Shown piece after piece: positions 17,443-26,572 of a stretch of DNA of 46,912 bases (position 1 is its first letter; the number at the start of each line of letters is the position of its first letter). A model generated the notes under the pieces. The model had not been told where the DNA came from, did not search any database, and worked only from the letters and a program-made list of their open reading frames with translations. The stretch lies in the IMG/VR virus record IMGVR_UViG_3300049830_000163, positions 1-46,912 of that record. The stretch is one strand, 5' to 3'. Position numbers and translations under genes: made by a program. Source of the DNA: a virus.

Positions 17443-17854
17443 AATGCAGAAGAGTGATACGTTTCTAGACCTGCGGAAGGCCGATGAAGCGGAATGTCTC
17501 GCTGCAGGACTATCGTCCCAGCAAGCACTCATGGCCGGCACAGAAGGAACCTACGCCTATGCGGTTGACGTGAATGGGGAGCCTCTGGCCTTTTGGGGTT
17601 ATGGCTCTGTTAATCTTTTCGATGATACAGCTTACACTTGGCTGCTAACGCGGCCGGGCGTTGAGGCCCACGCTTTTCGGTTTGCTCGTATCTCGCAAAG
17701 AATCATCGAGCATATGCACGAGAACTACGAACACCTGATGTGCCTTGTGCATTACGAGTACGCACTAAGCATTAAATGGCTGCGCTGGTTAGGCTTCCTT
17801 CCTGCGCAGGTTGAAGCGCCCGCTGGATTTATTTGGATGAGAAGGAGTCGATAG
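17423..17854 (+). CDS. T7 gp13-like / acyltransferase-fold protein
   Basis: This 143-aa protein resembles the DUF2833 / T7 gp13 group, which has a GNAT-like fold. Relevant segments are 'GTYAYAVDVNGEPLAFWGYGSV' and the late 'IKWLRWLGFLPAQVEAPAGFIWMRR', where W-L-x-x-L-G-F is typical of the GNAT C-terminal strand. In T7 this gene lies at the same place, between nozzle and internal core genes, and affects virion assembly. GGGGAG lies 10 nt before GTG 17423 (TTG at 17420 is possible). It ends on the A of TAG shared with the next GTG. Confidence 0.75.
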   Translation: MTIVARRMQKSDTFLDLRKADEAECLAAGLSSQQALMAGTEGTYAYAVDVNGEPLAFWGYGSVNLFDDTAYTWLLTRPGVEAHAFRFARISQRIIEHMHENYEHLMCLVHYEYALSIKWLRWLGFLPAQVEAPAGFIWMRRSR

Positions 17855-18477
17855 TGGGACCTTTACTGGCAGCTATCCCAGCCGCATTCAGTGCGTTTGC
17901 TGCGGGAACCGCTACCGCGGCAGAAACAGCGCTAGCTTTCGGGGCCGCATCAACTGCTGTCGGAGTCGCGGGCGCGGGCGTGGCTGGCTATTCCGCCTAC
18001 AAAAGCAACTCTTTCCAGGCGGCAGTTGCGAAAAATAACGCGGCCGTAGCGCAGCAGAACGAAACGATTGCTCAGGAACAAGGCGCGCAGTCTGAAAGTT
18101 TCTCCCGTATGCAGACGACCGAGCGTATGGGGCAGCAACTGGCTTCGCAAGGTGCGAACGGAATTGATGTCGGCTTCGGTACACCTGCGGCAGTTCGGCA
18201 AGCTACGGCCGATATGGGTGATCTGGAAGCAAAGAACATTCGGTATAACACGCTGATGCGGAGTTTAGGTTTTCAGCAGCAGGCGAACTCGGACCTTGTC
18301 GAGGCGAAGCAAAGTCAAAATGCGGCGGTCTACGGCGCCATCGGCGGGGCGCTTAACGCCGGGGGGAGTTTCCTTTCGGGCGGCAGTTCCTTGGCCGGTA
18401 AGTGGTCTCAAATGCAGGCGGGTTATGCGGGCGGCGTAAGCTATAACAACCCGTCAACTAAGAAAGGCGTATACTAA
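17854..18477 (+). CDS. Internal virion protein (T7 gp14-like)
   Basis: This 207-aa protein has AAGGAG ideally placed before GTG 17854. The N-terminal 55 residues are Ala/Gly-rich and hydrophobic, as expected for the small ejected protein that forms a pore in the outer membrane. A Gln/Asn/Ala coiled region with 'QTTERMGQQLASQGANGIDVGFGTPAAVRQA' follows, then a Gly/Ser-rich end. This order (short hydrophobic N-terminus, helix, G/S tail) is typical of gp14-type proteins, and the two following genes are further internal proteins. Confidence 0.82.
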   Translation: MGPLLAAIPAAFSAFAAGTATAAETALAFGAASTAVGVAGAGVAGYSAYKSNSFQAAVAKNNAAVAQQNETIAQEQGAQSESFSRMQTTERMGQQLASQGANGIDVGFGTPAAVRQATADMGDLEAKNIRYNTLMRSLGFQQQANSDLVEAKQSQNAAVYGAIGGALNAGGSFLSGGSSLAGKWSQMQAGYAGGVSYNNPSTKKGVY

Positions 18478-20630
18478 TGGCTGAAGTTCCTGGTGCAACT
18501 CAGCCCCAAACGCCGGCGCAAGGGGCGCTGCAACCTCTTCAAGTCTCGGCTAATCCGAACGCGTTCGGAGGTCCAGTCGCAGCAGGCTTAACTTCTCTAG
18601 CCGCGGGTGTTGAGAAGGCAAGCGATACTGCGTTTGACGCAGCAAAGATGATGACCGCGCTAAAGAATAAAGCAGATGCCGATAATGCTACACTCACTGC
18701 GGCCAACAACGCAATGTCTATTGCGGATGAGTTTAAGAAAACGCAACGCGGCGGCAACGCGATTAACAACGTGCAGGACTATACTCTTAAGATTGAACAG
18801 GCCCGGGCGGATGCCGGTGCCTCGCTCAGCAACCCAATCGCGCGGCAAATCTTTGAGGCTGACTCTCGCCGGGCAATCCTAGGCCAGGTCAGCGAGGTTC
18901 ATCGTTTCGCAGATGCGGAGCAAGAGAAGTACATTAGAAACTCCGCCATGTCGGTTATGTCAAACGCGATGGCGGAGGCTGCGGCTGATCCCGGTAACCC
19001 CCTCCTCGCGGGAAACGCGGAGCGGGTTATTCAGGAACAAAGCCATTTCCTCGCGGCATATGATGGCCTCGATCCGGCTTCCGCGGATAAAATGGTTCGC
19101 GAGCGAACGGGCGCGATGTATGCGGAGGGCGCCTCCATCCTCGCCGGCGGCGGGCATATTCAAGAGGCAGTTGACCATCTGGATGCGCATAGAGCCTCAA
19201 TGGATCCTTTGGTCTACGCGCAAACAATGATGAAGCTGAAACCGTCGATCCTGGCGAATGACTCGGCGAGGCTGGCGCTTCAGGCGATTGACGCTGCTAC
19301 CGGGCCAGGGGATAATGATAGTCAGAACTTTAGGTATCTGAAATCCAAAGGCTTGAGTGACGATGACGCGGCCGCGCTAGCCGGGCAGTTTCACGCGGAA
19401 AGCAGCGGTAATCCTCAAACGGGCGCGGGTGATGGAGGCCTTGCTTTGGGACTGGGACAGTGGCACCCAGACCGACAAGCTGCTTTCCAGCAAATGTTTG
19501 GCCACTCCGTCGATAAAGGAACGCGCGAAGAGCAAAATGATTTCGCACTACACGAGTTGACTGCGGGTAGCTTTAAAGCTGTCGGGGCGAAATTCTTCGC
19601 GGCAAAAACTCTTGCGGAGAAAGCCCGAATTCTAACTCAAGAATATGAAATCCCGGCAGATCGTGGGGGTACGGAAGTAGCCAATCGGTTGAAAGCTTCG
19701 CAAGCAATTCAGTCAACCGCCTCTCAAACGGGCGGGCCGAAGACCTCGATGGAGTGGCGGGCGACGGAAGAGGCAGCACTGCAGGCAGCGGATCGCCTGG
19801 CTGAGCAGCAAATTCCAAATAACGCGGCGTTCCGACAGCAGGTTGAAAACAACACCCGCGCAGAGATCAACCGGAAAATTCAGGCGGCGGAGAATAGAGA
19901 AATCTCCGCTACGTCTTCTATCCTCGAGCAAGTTGAAAAAGGTGTTGCTACGGACGAGCATTCTCTTTTGAGTGTGCCGGGTATGCTTGATCAGTGGAAC
20001 ACTCTTCCCCCGAAGTATCATCAAGTGATTCTTCAGGATATGAAGCGCGTTGGGAATGAGATAACGCCGGAGGGTCAGCAGGAACTGTACCGTCTTAGCG
20101 GGCTGCGGGCGAATGCAACGAATAACCCAGAAGATTTCCTTAACGAGGATATCATGGGTAATGCCATGCTGCCTCCGAAAACACGGATGGCGCTTGTCAA
20201 GCAGCAGCAGGAAATTAAATCGAAGAATTACTCTGCGCTGAACAATGACGCTATTGCGAATAAATACTTTAACAGTCCTATGATGACTGAGCAACTGGGT
20301 CTGGCGAAGATACCTAACAACAATAAAGAAAACGCCGCGATGCGGGGGGCGTTGAGTCAAGCTACGGCGGACTGGATGGCGAACCCGGCGAACAAGGATC
20401 GGCTTCCGAACCAGCGGGATATGTCGGGTATCGCTCAGGAGGCTATTCAAAGTTACCAGGCCTCGAAGAAGTTCGGAGGCGACGAGAAGGCCTCGGCTAG
20501 CCTTGTAGCGCCAAAGGCCCCGGCGGGATACACTGACCAAGGTATCCGTTCGGCGCTTCTAGCGCGCGGAATTACAAACCCGACGCCCGCGGACATTGCT
20601 GAAGCTCATCGTATTCTTGGAGGTAAGTGA
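18477..20630 (+). CDS. Internal virion protein with tail-lysozyme domain
   Basis: This 717-aa protein, just downstream of the gp14-like gene, corresponds to the T7 gp15 position. Residues about 287-375 form a phage tail-lysozyme domain: 'LKSKGLSDDDAAALAGQFHAES', with E308 as the likely catalytic acid, and 'GLGQWHPDRQAAFQQM'. The rest is helical. It would be ejected and help locally open peptidoglycan during DNA entry. In T7 the transglycosylase sits in gp16, so here the enzyme has moved to the neighbouring protein. It ends within the GTGATG of the next gene; the GGAGGT in its last codons serves that gene. Confidence 0.86.
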   Translation: MAEVPGATQPQTPAQGALQPLQVSANPNAFGGPVAAGLTSLAAGVEKASDTAFDAAKMMTALKNKADADNATLTAANNAMSIADEFKKTQRGGNAINNVQDYTLKIEQARADAGASLSNPIARQIFEADSRRAILGQVSEVHRFADAEQEKYIRNSAMSVMSNAMAEAAADPGNPLLAGNAERVIQEQSHFLAAYDGLDPASADKMVRERTGAMYAEGASILAGGGHIQEAVDHLDAHRASMDPLVYAQTMMKLKPSILANDSARLALQAIDAATGPGDNDSQNFRYLKSKGLSDDDAAALAGQFHAESSGNPQTGAGDGGLALGLGQWHPDRQAAFQQMFGHSVDKGTREEQNDFALHELTAGSFKAVGAKFFAAKTLAEKARILTQEYEIPADRGGTEVANRLKASQAIQSTASQTGGPKTSMEWRATEEAALQAADRLAEQQIPNNAAFRQQVENNTRAEINRKIQAAENREISATSSILEQVEKGVATDEHSLLSVPGMLDQWNTLPPKYHQVILQDMKRVGNEITPEGQQELYRLSGLRANATNNPEDFLNEDIMGNAMLPPKTRMALVKQQQEIKSKNYSALNNDAIANKYFNSPMMTEQLGLAKIPNNNKENAAMRGALSQATADWMANPANKDRLPNQRDMSGIAQEAIQSYQASKKFGGDEKASASLVAPKAPAGYTDQGIRSALLARGITNPTPADIAEAHRILGGK

Positions 20631-23600
20631 TGGCCGATCCGCTTGATGATCTCGCCGCGCGCATTCGGGCGAGGGAGCATTCTGACGCTTCGCTGAACAC
20701 CACCGCGGTTAGTGATGTCCCACCCGCGCAAGCTGTGGACGCGCTACGCAACGGCCCGCTGGTTGGCGTAGCTCCTTCAGTAGCGATGCAAGACCCGACG
20801 CAGGTTAATCAGGGGGCTCGTATTGCGACCATACAAGGGGCCTTGAATAACTCCGGCGTTCGGACTTGGGCGGCACGGGCGACACCTGCTCAACTCGCGG
20901 CGACGCAAGATGACTTCACAAGCTTGGCGGGGATCGCAAGTAAAATTAACTCTTTTACTAAATCCTCCCTGCTGGATATCTGGCGTAGTGTTCATGCAGC
21001 AGACCAAGCTGTCGGTGCGGGCGCCCGTCGGGTTTCTGCAACACCGTGGGCGTCTACCGAAGATGCCCCGCTGGGTAAGATAGGCGCTATCGGGTCGAGC
21101 ATTCTTGACGCACTGAACGTCGCGGGCTTTGTTCCGAGTTATCTAACGGGTAAAGGACTGCAAGCCTTAACAGCTGGGATGCCGAACGATCTAACTGGAG
21201 TTCGTGGAAATCCTGAGTTTGATATGTTTCGACCATCGACTTGGCTGCAGCAGAGAGAACTTGCTCCGAACGAAGTTAAGCCTTATACGCAAAGCGTGAT
21301 GGGAGCGTCGCTGCTTGGTTTGGGTTTTGCTGAAGGTTTAAGTGGCGTTTTGGGTATGCAGTTTAAACGCCCCGTTCGGCCGATAGTGGATGAGGGGTTG
21401 TTTCGCGACACTCAACCGCGTTTGACAGGGCCAGTGAGTTATACCGATGCTGAGTTCGCGGATCACCCTGTTCCGGGGACGAGTCCTGCAGCTGATGTTG
21501 TCTATCAGCAACACGCTCTGCAGTTCGAACAGACGCTGAAAGAAACAGAAGAGGCGGTTACGGCGAGCCAAACTCAAGCGCGGCTTCCTGCGCTGACAGA
21601 GGACTTTGTTAAGACAGTTACGCCGGATACTAAATTTCAAATTGACCCGGAAGCTTGGGATACATTGACGCCTGAGCAGCATGCACTTGTAGTGGATCAA
21701 GGTCTGGACACTAAAGGTATTTCAGATGCGTACGCTGCCGGACACCCGTATGAAATCTCGGCGGCGGAATACTTGTCGAAGGTTAGCGGAACACCGCTTG
21801 CGGACGCTCTTCGCCCGTATATGAGTGCTGACGGTGGTATCTCCGCGACGGCGGCGAAGGAACTGGAGAAGGCGCATCCGGTTACGGAGCTGAAAACGGG
21901 GGAGGATCTGGATAAGGTTTTCACGCAGGGGTCGAAAGCGCAAGAGGCGGTTCATAAGTTCCTGGACGCAGTTGATACTGTGAACCCGTCCGGGACTATC
22001 CAAGTCGACCAAGCGATAGCCATGGCTAAGGCTCTGGAAAGTCAAGATGTTCAGAACCTGAACTGGAAAGACCAACAGCTTCTAGAGGCGTGGAACAGCC
22101 TCAAGTCCGTCGCGGGCGTTAAGAAAGAGGCGAGGACTGCAGAAGAGAAGCCCGCGTCGGAGCCCGCCGTTGACGAAGACACCATCGCCGCGATGGCGGA
22201 TCAGGGTATGTCGCCCTACGACTACTACACGCAGACCGGAAAAGAGTTCCCTGAACCGGAAGACCTTGACATCGCCGGGCTGAATGATGACGAGAAAGCC
22301 CAATGGGAAGTTGCGAAGCAGGGTGTTCAGCAAGCGATCCCGAAGCTAGCGAAGGAGCGGTTTCTCGATCGACTGTTCTCGGAGCTCCCTCCGGGAATGA
22401 CGAAGCCGCAGTACGTTGCGTACTCAGCGCGCGTCGGGAAGGCGTTCGACGATCTGGTGCAGAAGCTCTGGCACCAGACGTATAATAACGTGAAGAGCCA
22501 GTATACGAAAGAGTGGAAGCAGGTCTATCAGAATATCTTCCCAACTGTTATGAATGAGTTCATGGCAGACCCTGGGATCATGGCGGCGCATACCTTGAGG
22601 TTCTCGAAGGTTGTCGCTGATGATATTGTGAAGGACAACGTCCTCGTTCATAACGGGAAGCCGATCACCTACTACCACGGCTCGAAGAAGTTTACGAACC
22701 TGGGCACGGAGGAGAATCCCTGGCGGCCGGTGAACTATCCTGTTATCTCTTTCAGTACCGATCCGCAGTTTGCAAGCCGTTGGGCGCACGGTGACGCTTT
22801 CGATCCTTTTTATTCAGCGCCATCGCCTTCAGAAGAGGGTCAAACTTTCCAGCCAACTATCTTCGTGGTTAATATCAAAGCGAAGAACCCCGCGGACTTC
22901 CGCAAAGCTGAAGATGTTCAGAAAGCTGCGGAGTGGCACGCGGAGCAAGAACTGAAACAGTGGGATCAGCTGTCAGATACAGAGAAACGCTACGCGATTA
23001 ATAACCAGGGGATGTCCGGGGAGATTAACGCGGGTACGCGAGCTGAGTATGGGAAGCGGTTAGCGCAGAGTAAAAAACATGCGCTTGCTAACGGTTCGTG
23101 GACTATGTGGGAAGTCCCGGAGATGTGGAAAGACATCGGCTGGGACGCGGCGCATATGAAGGAGAGTGCTTCGTCTGCGCTGAATATCTGCATTGCTGAC
23201 GGGAACCAGATTTATTTCCGTTATCGCCCGATGACTGAGTCGCCAGGTATGAAGCTCGCACTAGATACGAAGAAGTCTTACCCGAAAGAGCTTTGGGAGA
23301 AGCTCCCAAATAATATGTTCTCGAAAGAACACGGGCGAGACGCGGATATCGTGGCGCAAGAACTTGGGTTCTCCTCTGGACAAGAGATGCTGGAGAAGGT
23401 CTCGAGAGTTGAGGCCATGCGAGGGGATGCGCCCTTCCGCAAGTGGGTGAAGGATACGATTGAGAGCGAGACGAATAAGCTTGCGCGGTCTCAGGTGGGA
23501 GATATCCTATCGCCCGAGAAGATCATGGCTGACGCGCGCGTGTTATTTACGTCGCCCGAGGCTTCTGATATCCTGGTTTCGGAACTGAAGGCGCTGTCTG

Positions 23601-24577
23601 AGATCGTCGGGAAGCCATTGAGCAAGAATGATATCATTGCAGATGCGAAAGCGCGGTTTGATAACCTGCCACTGAGTAAAGTCTTACGCCCGCGAGACTA
23701 CGCGGTCGCGGTGAAGAAGTGGGGCGATGCCTCGCAACTTGCGATGACGAAAGGGAAGCCGGACTACCTTGCCGCGTTTGAAGCGCGCCAGAAACAAGTG
23801 CTTAACTTCCTGCATATGCAGATGAGTTTTGAACTGCAGAAGGAATTTCAGTCTGGCGTCAAGCAGATGAAGGTCGCGGCGAAGAACCCGCAGACTGCGA
23901 AGATGACGCAGGTCGCAAGGAATGCGCAACGGTGGATCGTTAAGCAGGTTGGTTTCCCGCTGAGTCTCAAAGGCAAAGAAGACGCCACGGCAGGGATGAC
24001 GCAGGCGACTTTTGTGGACTATCTTGACTCGTTGAAAGAGAGCGGCTATCAACCGGTCCACGTAGAAGTCACGCCGGTGGATAAGATTACGCAGTTAACT
24101 GTCGATCAGTTCCGCGGCATCTCACAGATGGTTAAGTCGATTGGAGAGATTGGGCGAGATCAACAGAAAATCTATGCGAACCGAAAAGCCGTAGAACTGA
24201 CGAAGATCGTCGAAGAGATTAAAGCTAACGCTTCCCGCCAGGGACGAGTGCTTACCAAAGGGGAACTGCATAACTTACAGGGAACCCTCAGTGGGAAAAG
24301 CCGCGCCCTGAAACGAAATCTCGGCGCGCATGTGTTGCGAATGGAGACGCCCTTCTTCTGGCTGGACAGCGAAACCGTCGGCCCACTGTCGAAGTACGTC
24401 ATCGCCCCGCTGGAAGAAGGGAAGTTTGAAAAGCACGCGATGATTAACGAGATGGCTAAGGACTTTAAGAGGTTCGTGAAAGGCCAACCGAAAGGTTGGG
24501 TGGAGTCGCTCGATAAAAAAATGAATATCCCAGAGCCTTCGATGAGGACAAGGATGGCAATCCAGTTCCTTGGTTGA
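20630..24577 (+). CDS. Giant internal/ejected protein, N-terminal part, with ART-like domain
   Basis: This open frame of 1315 aa occupies the T7 gp16 position. It is mostly helical and soluble, but residues about 678-790 form a separate domain with 'ITYYHGSKKF' (Y681-Y682-H683-G684), 'VISFSTDPQFASRWA' and a late 'VVNIKAKNPADFRKAED'. This matches the ADP-ribosyltransferase-like domains of phage polyvalent proteins. The frame ends at 24575-24577, but the -1 frame from the A7 run at 24515-24521 continues into the next open frame with natural-looking sequence. The true protein is therefore probably about 1941 aa. It should be injected with the DNA. Confidence 0.85.
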   Translation: MADPLDDLAARIRAREHSDASLNTTAVSDVPPAQAVDALRNGPLVGVAPSVAMQDPTQVNQGARIATIQGALNNSGVRTWAARATPAQLAATQDDFTSLAGIASKINSFTKSSLLDIWRSVHAADQAVGAGARRVSATPWASTEDAPLGKIGAIGSSILDALNVAGFVPSYLTGKGLQALTAGMPNDLTGVRGNPEFDMFRPSTWLQQRELAPNEVKPYTQSVMGASLLGLGFAEGLSGVLGMQFKRPVRPIVDEGLFRDTQPRLTGPVSYTDAEFADHPVPGTSPAADVVYQQHALQFEQTLKETEEAVTASQTQARLPALTEDFVKTVTPDTKFQIDPEAWDTLTPEQHALVVDQGLDTKGISDAYAAGHPYEISAAEYLSKVSGTPLADALRPYMSADGGISATAAKELEKAHPVTELKTGEDLDKVFTQGSKAQEAVHKFLDAVDTVNPSGTIQVDQAIAMAKALESQDVQNLNWKDQQLLEAWNSLKSVAGVKKEARTAEEKPASEPAVDEDTIAAMADQGMSPYDYYTQTGKEFPEPEDLDIAGLNDDEKAQWEVAKQGVQQAIPKLAKERFLDRLFSELPPGMTKPQYVAYSARVGKAFDDLVQKLWHQTYNNVKSQYTKEWKQVYQNIFPTVMNEFMADPGIMAAHTLRFSKVVADDIVKDNVLVHNGKPITYYHGSKKFTNLGTEENPWRPVNYPVISFSTDPQFASRWAHGDAFDPFYSAPSPSEEGQTFQPTIFVVNIKAKNPADFRKAEDVQKAAEWHAEQELKQWDQLSDTEKRYAINNQGMSGEINAGTRAEYGKRLAQSKKHALANGSWTMWEVPEMWKDIGWDAAHMKESASSALNICIADGNQIYFRYRPMTESPGMKLALDTKKSYPKELWEKLPNNMFSKEHGRDADIVAQELGFSSGQEMLEKVSRVEAMRGDAPFRKWVKDTIESETNKLARSQVGDILSPEKIMADARVLFTSPEASDILVSELKALSEIVGKPLSKNDIIADAKARFDNLPLSKVLRPRDYAVAVKKWGDASQLAMTKGKPDYLAAFEARQKQVLNFLHMQMSFELQKEFQSGVKQMKVAAKNPQTAKMTQVARNAQRWIVKQVGFPLSLKGKEDATAGMTQATFVDYLDSLKESGYQPVHVEVTPVDKITQLTVDQFRGISQMVKSIGEIGRDQQKIYANRKAVELTKIVEEIKANASRQGRVLTKGELHNLQGTLSGKSRALKRNLGAHVLRMETPFFWLDSETVGPLSKYVIAPLEEGKFEKHAMINEMAKDFKRFVKGQPKGWVESLDKKMNIPEPSMRTRMAIQFLG
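24515..24521 (+). other. A7 run: probable -1 frameshift or homopolymer indel site
   Basis: Seven A follow GAT in the giant protein's frame (GAT AAA AAA ATG). A -1 shift at the second AAA re-pairs perfectly and gives K-N-E-Y-P-R-A-F-D-E-D-K-D-G-N-P, reading straight into the downstream frame before the zero-frame stop at 24575. It is not a canonical X-XXY-YYZ heptamer, because the base before the run is T. A missing A in the assembly is an equal alternative. Confidence 0.6.
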
Positions 24578-26454
24578 AAACTAAAGCTGAAGTAATCATG
24601 ATGGCGACACACTTCGGGTCGGAGAGTAACTTTACTAAACTCACTCAAGGTTTTGGCTGGAACTCCGACACGGTTCGCGCGGTTGCGGATGAGTATCTGG
24701 ATGAGGCGGACTGGAAGTATGTGCAGCATATTCTAGATGGTTCGACTAAACTCCTTCCTAAGGTTCAGGCACTGTACCGAGATGTAACCGGTCTGGCGAT
24801 GGAGAAGGTCGAAGCCACGCCGATCAAGACTAAGTTTGGAACATTGCCCGGAGGGTACCGGCATATTACTTATAACTTGAAAGCTGTAGGTAAAGCTGAA
24901 GATCCTGAAGGGAAGATTGTAAATACAGGACCGGTACCATCCTCACTAGACCCTAAGGATCTAGGTATGTGGGGATCGAGGTTTGAGAGTTCAGTGCCAG
25001 CCAATGGGTATACCGTGGCGCGGACAAACTTTACAGCGCCGCTGGATTTGAGCCACGATATTCTGCACTTAGAATTTGAGTCTGTCATTCATGACCTCGC
25101 GTACCGGCGCCCGTTGATACAGGCGAAGAAGATACTGGACCAGCCGGGCGTACGCCGAGCTATTCAGGAAGTGTTAGGGCCGGAGTATAATAGCGTAACC
25201 CGGCGTTGGCTGAAAGACATCGCGCACGAGGCGAGCTATGACCAAGCGACGACTAAGAACTTGTCAGGGTTGGCTCGTGGATTTCGCAGGAACTTCACTG
25301 TAGCGCAAGTCGCGGCGAATGTCTCAACAATCCTTAAGCATGGAGGGATTGCGGCTTCGCACATGAGTGGGGAAGCGTCGCCGGTAGAACTTGGAGCGGC
25401 TAGCGCAGATATTCTTCGGGACGATAGCTTGAAGACCTGGGTACATGATACCTTTGGAGAGGTGCGGGTAGCTTCGACGCACTATGATCGCGACGTGCGC
25501 GAGTTCATGCAAGAAGCGTTTATGAAGCAAGGTTTTGTGTCGCGGGCTCAGTACGCCGCGTTCTTCGCCTTCGGTAAGGTGAAGGAGATGGAAAGCTATA
25601 TGCTTGCGCTGGCGAAGTATAGGCAACAGTTTCCGCTGGTCGGGCATGAGGAGGCGGTGGCGTTGGCTAACAAGGCTGTGCGGGATACGCAAGGCGCGGG
25701 CGCGACGGTTGACCTTCCAGCGTTGTGGCGATCAGACGACAAGGGCTGGTGGTCGGAGATCGGCAAGCTGACTAATATGTTCACCTCGTTCGAGAACACC
25801 ACGACAAACCGGCTTTGGACAGTACTGCGTAGGTCAACGCGGCCGGGACAGAGTATGCAATTCCGTGATGCTGGCTGGGCGGGCGGCAAGCGAGACTTCG
25901 ATAAAAACATGTCGGATCTGATGGCGTATTATATTATCCCGGCTGTGTATACGACACTGTTCGATAAGGTAAAGTTTGGCGCTAAGGTAGCCGCGGGCGC
26001 GCTTGCTGTGGACCAGGTTACGGATAAGAATTCCTACCTTTGGGGGTTCCTGAACAACATGCTCAAAGGCGCGATGGGAGGTACGGTGGTTGGAAACTTG
26101 ATTGTGGATTTGCCGCGCGAGGTTCAGACCGGATTCAAGGAAACGCCGGGGAACCCCTTGGGTGAAGCCACGCAGGAGATTGGCTTCTCAACGCTAAATG
26201 CGTACAATCAATTCGTACCCGGAGGCGATGACAGCAAAGTCGATCCCCGTTGGGTTAAGCATGCTGCAGACTCGGTGGGGTATGTTACCGGCCTTCCGAC
26301 AAAACCTGTAGCTACCGCGGGGCAGTTCCTATACGACCGAGAGAATGGGCGCGTGGATGATATGGGCGCGGCGGCATTCTTTGACGGCCTTATCTTCGGT
26401 ACACCTCCGGCAGAAATGGGGGCGCGCTCTCGTTCCAGAGGGCACCGCCGATGA
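24574..26454 (+). CDS. Giant internal/ejected protein, C-terminal part (frame -1)
   Basis: This open frame of 626 codons begins at a TTG with no ribosome site, so it is probably not translated on its own. It continues the preceding protein after a frame change near 24520. Helical segments include 'RRNFTVAQVAANVSTILKHGG', 'HEEAVALANKAVRDTQGAG' and 'LMAYYIIPAVYTTLFDKV', the last with a hydrophobic stretch. The pattern (long helices, then an 'SFENTTTNRLW' segment and a membrane-like helix) matches C-termini of large podovirus ejection proteins. It would contact the host inner membrane. Confidence 0.78.
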   Translation: MKTKAEVIMMATHFGSESNFTKLTQGFGWNSDTVRAVADEYLDEADWKYVQHILDGSTKLLPKVQALYRDVTGLAMEKVEATPIKTKFGTLPGGYRHITYNLKAVGKAEDPEGKIVNTGPVPSSLDPKDLGMWGSRFESSVPANGYTVARTNFTAPLDLSHDILHLEFESVIHDLAYRRPLIQAKKILDQPGVRRAIQEVLGPEYNSVTRRWLKDIAHEASYDQATTKNLSGLARGFRRNFTVAQVAANVSTILKHGGIAASHMSGEASPVELGAASADILRDDSLKTWVHDTFGEVRVASTHYDRDVREFMQEAFMKQGFVSRAQYAAFFAFGKVKEMESYMLALAKYRQQFPLVGHEEAVALANKAVRDTQGAGATVDLPALWRSDDKGWWSEIGKLTNMFTSFENTTTNRLWTVLRRSTRPGQSMQFRDAGWAGGKRDFDKNMSDLMAYYIIPAVYTTLFDKVKFGAKVAAGALAVDQVTDKNSYLWGFLNNMLKGAMGGTVVGNLIVDLPREVQTGFKETPGNPLGEATQEIGFSTLNAYNQFVPGGDDSKVDPRWVKHAADSVGYVTGLPTKPVATAGQFLYDRENGRVDDMGAAAFFDGLIFGTPPAEMGARSRSRGHRR

Positions 26455-26465
26455 TAAAAATCTAC

Positions 26466-26494
26466 TTGACATTCCCTCGAAAGTGTGCCAAGGT
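26466..26494 (+). promoter_or_regulatory. Promoter-like element before the tail-fibre gene
   Basis: A perfect TTGACA (26466-26471) is followed after 17 bases by CAAGGT (26489-26494), a weak -10. It has the same TTGAC-N12-GTGTG arrangement as the promoter before terS. It lies in the 118-base gap between the ejection protein and tail fibre. A GGTTC/GAACC hairpin follows at about 26494-26510. Confidence 0.45.
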
Positions 26495-26572
26495 GGTTCT
26501 CGAGGGGAACCATGTGCCCGTTCAGTTTACTCACCTCGCAGCAGTTAACCAAACTTCTCAAGGGTCTCAGGC

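Noticed and set aside
24574-24600. TTG 24574 or ATG 24598 as an independent start of the second giant-protein gene
   Set aside because: No Shine-Dalgarno is present and the coding signal of that frame extends upstream to the A7 run, which fits a frame change better.
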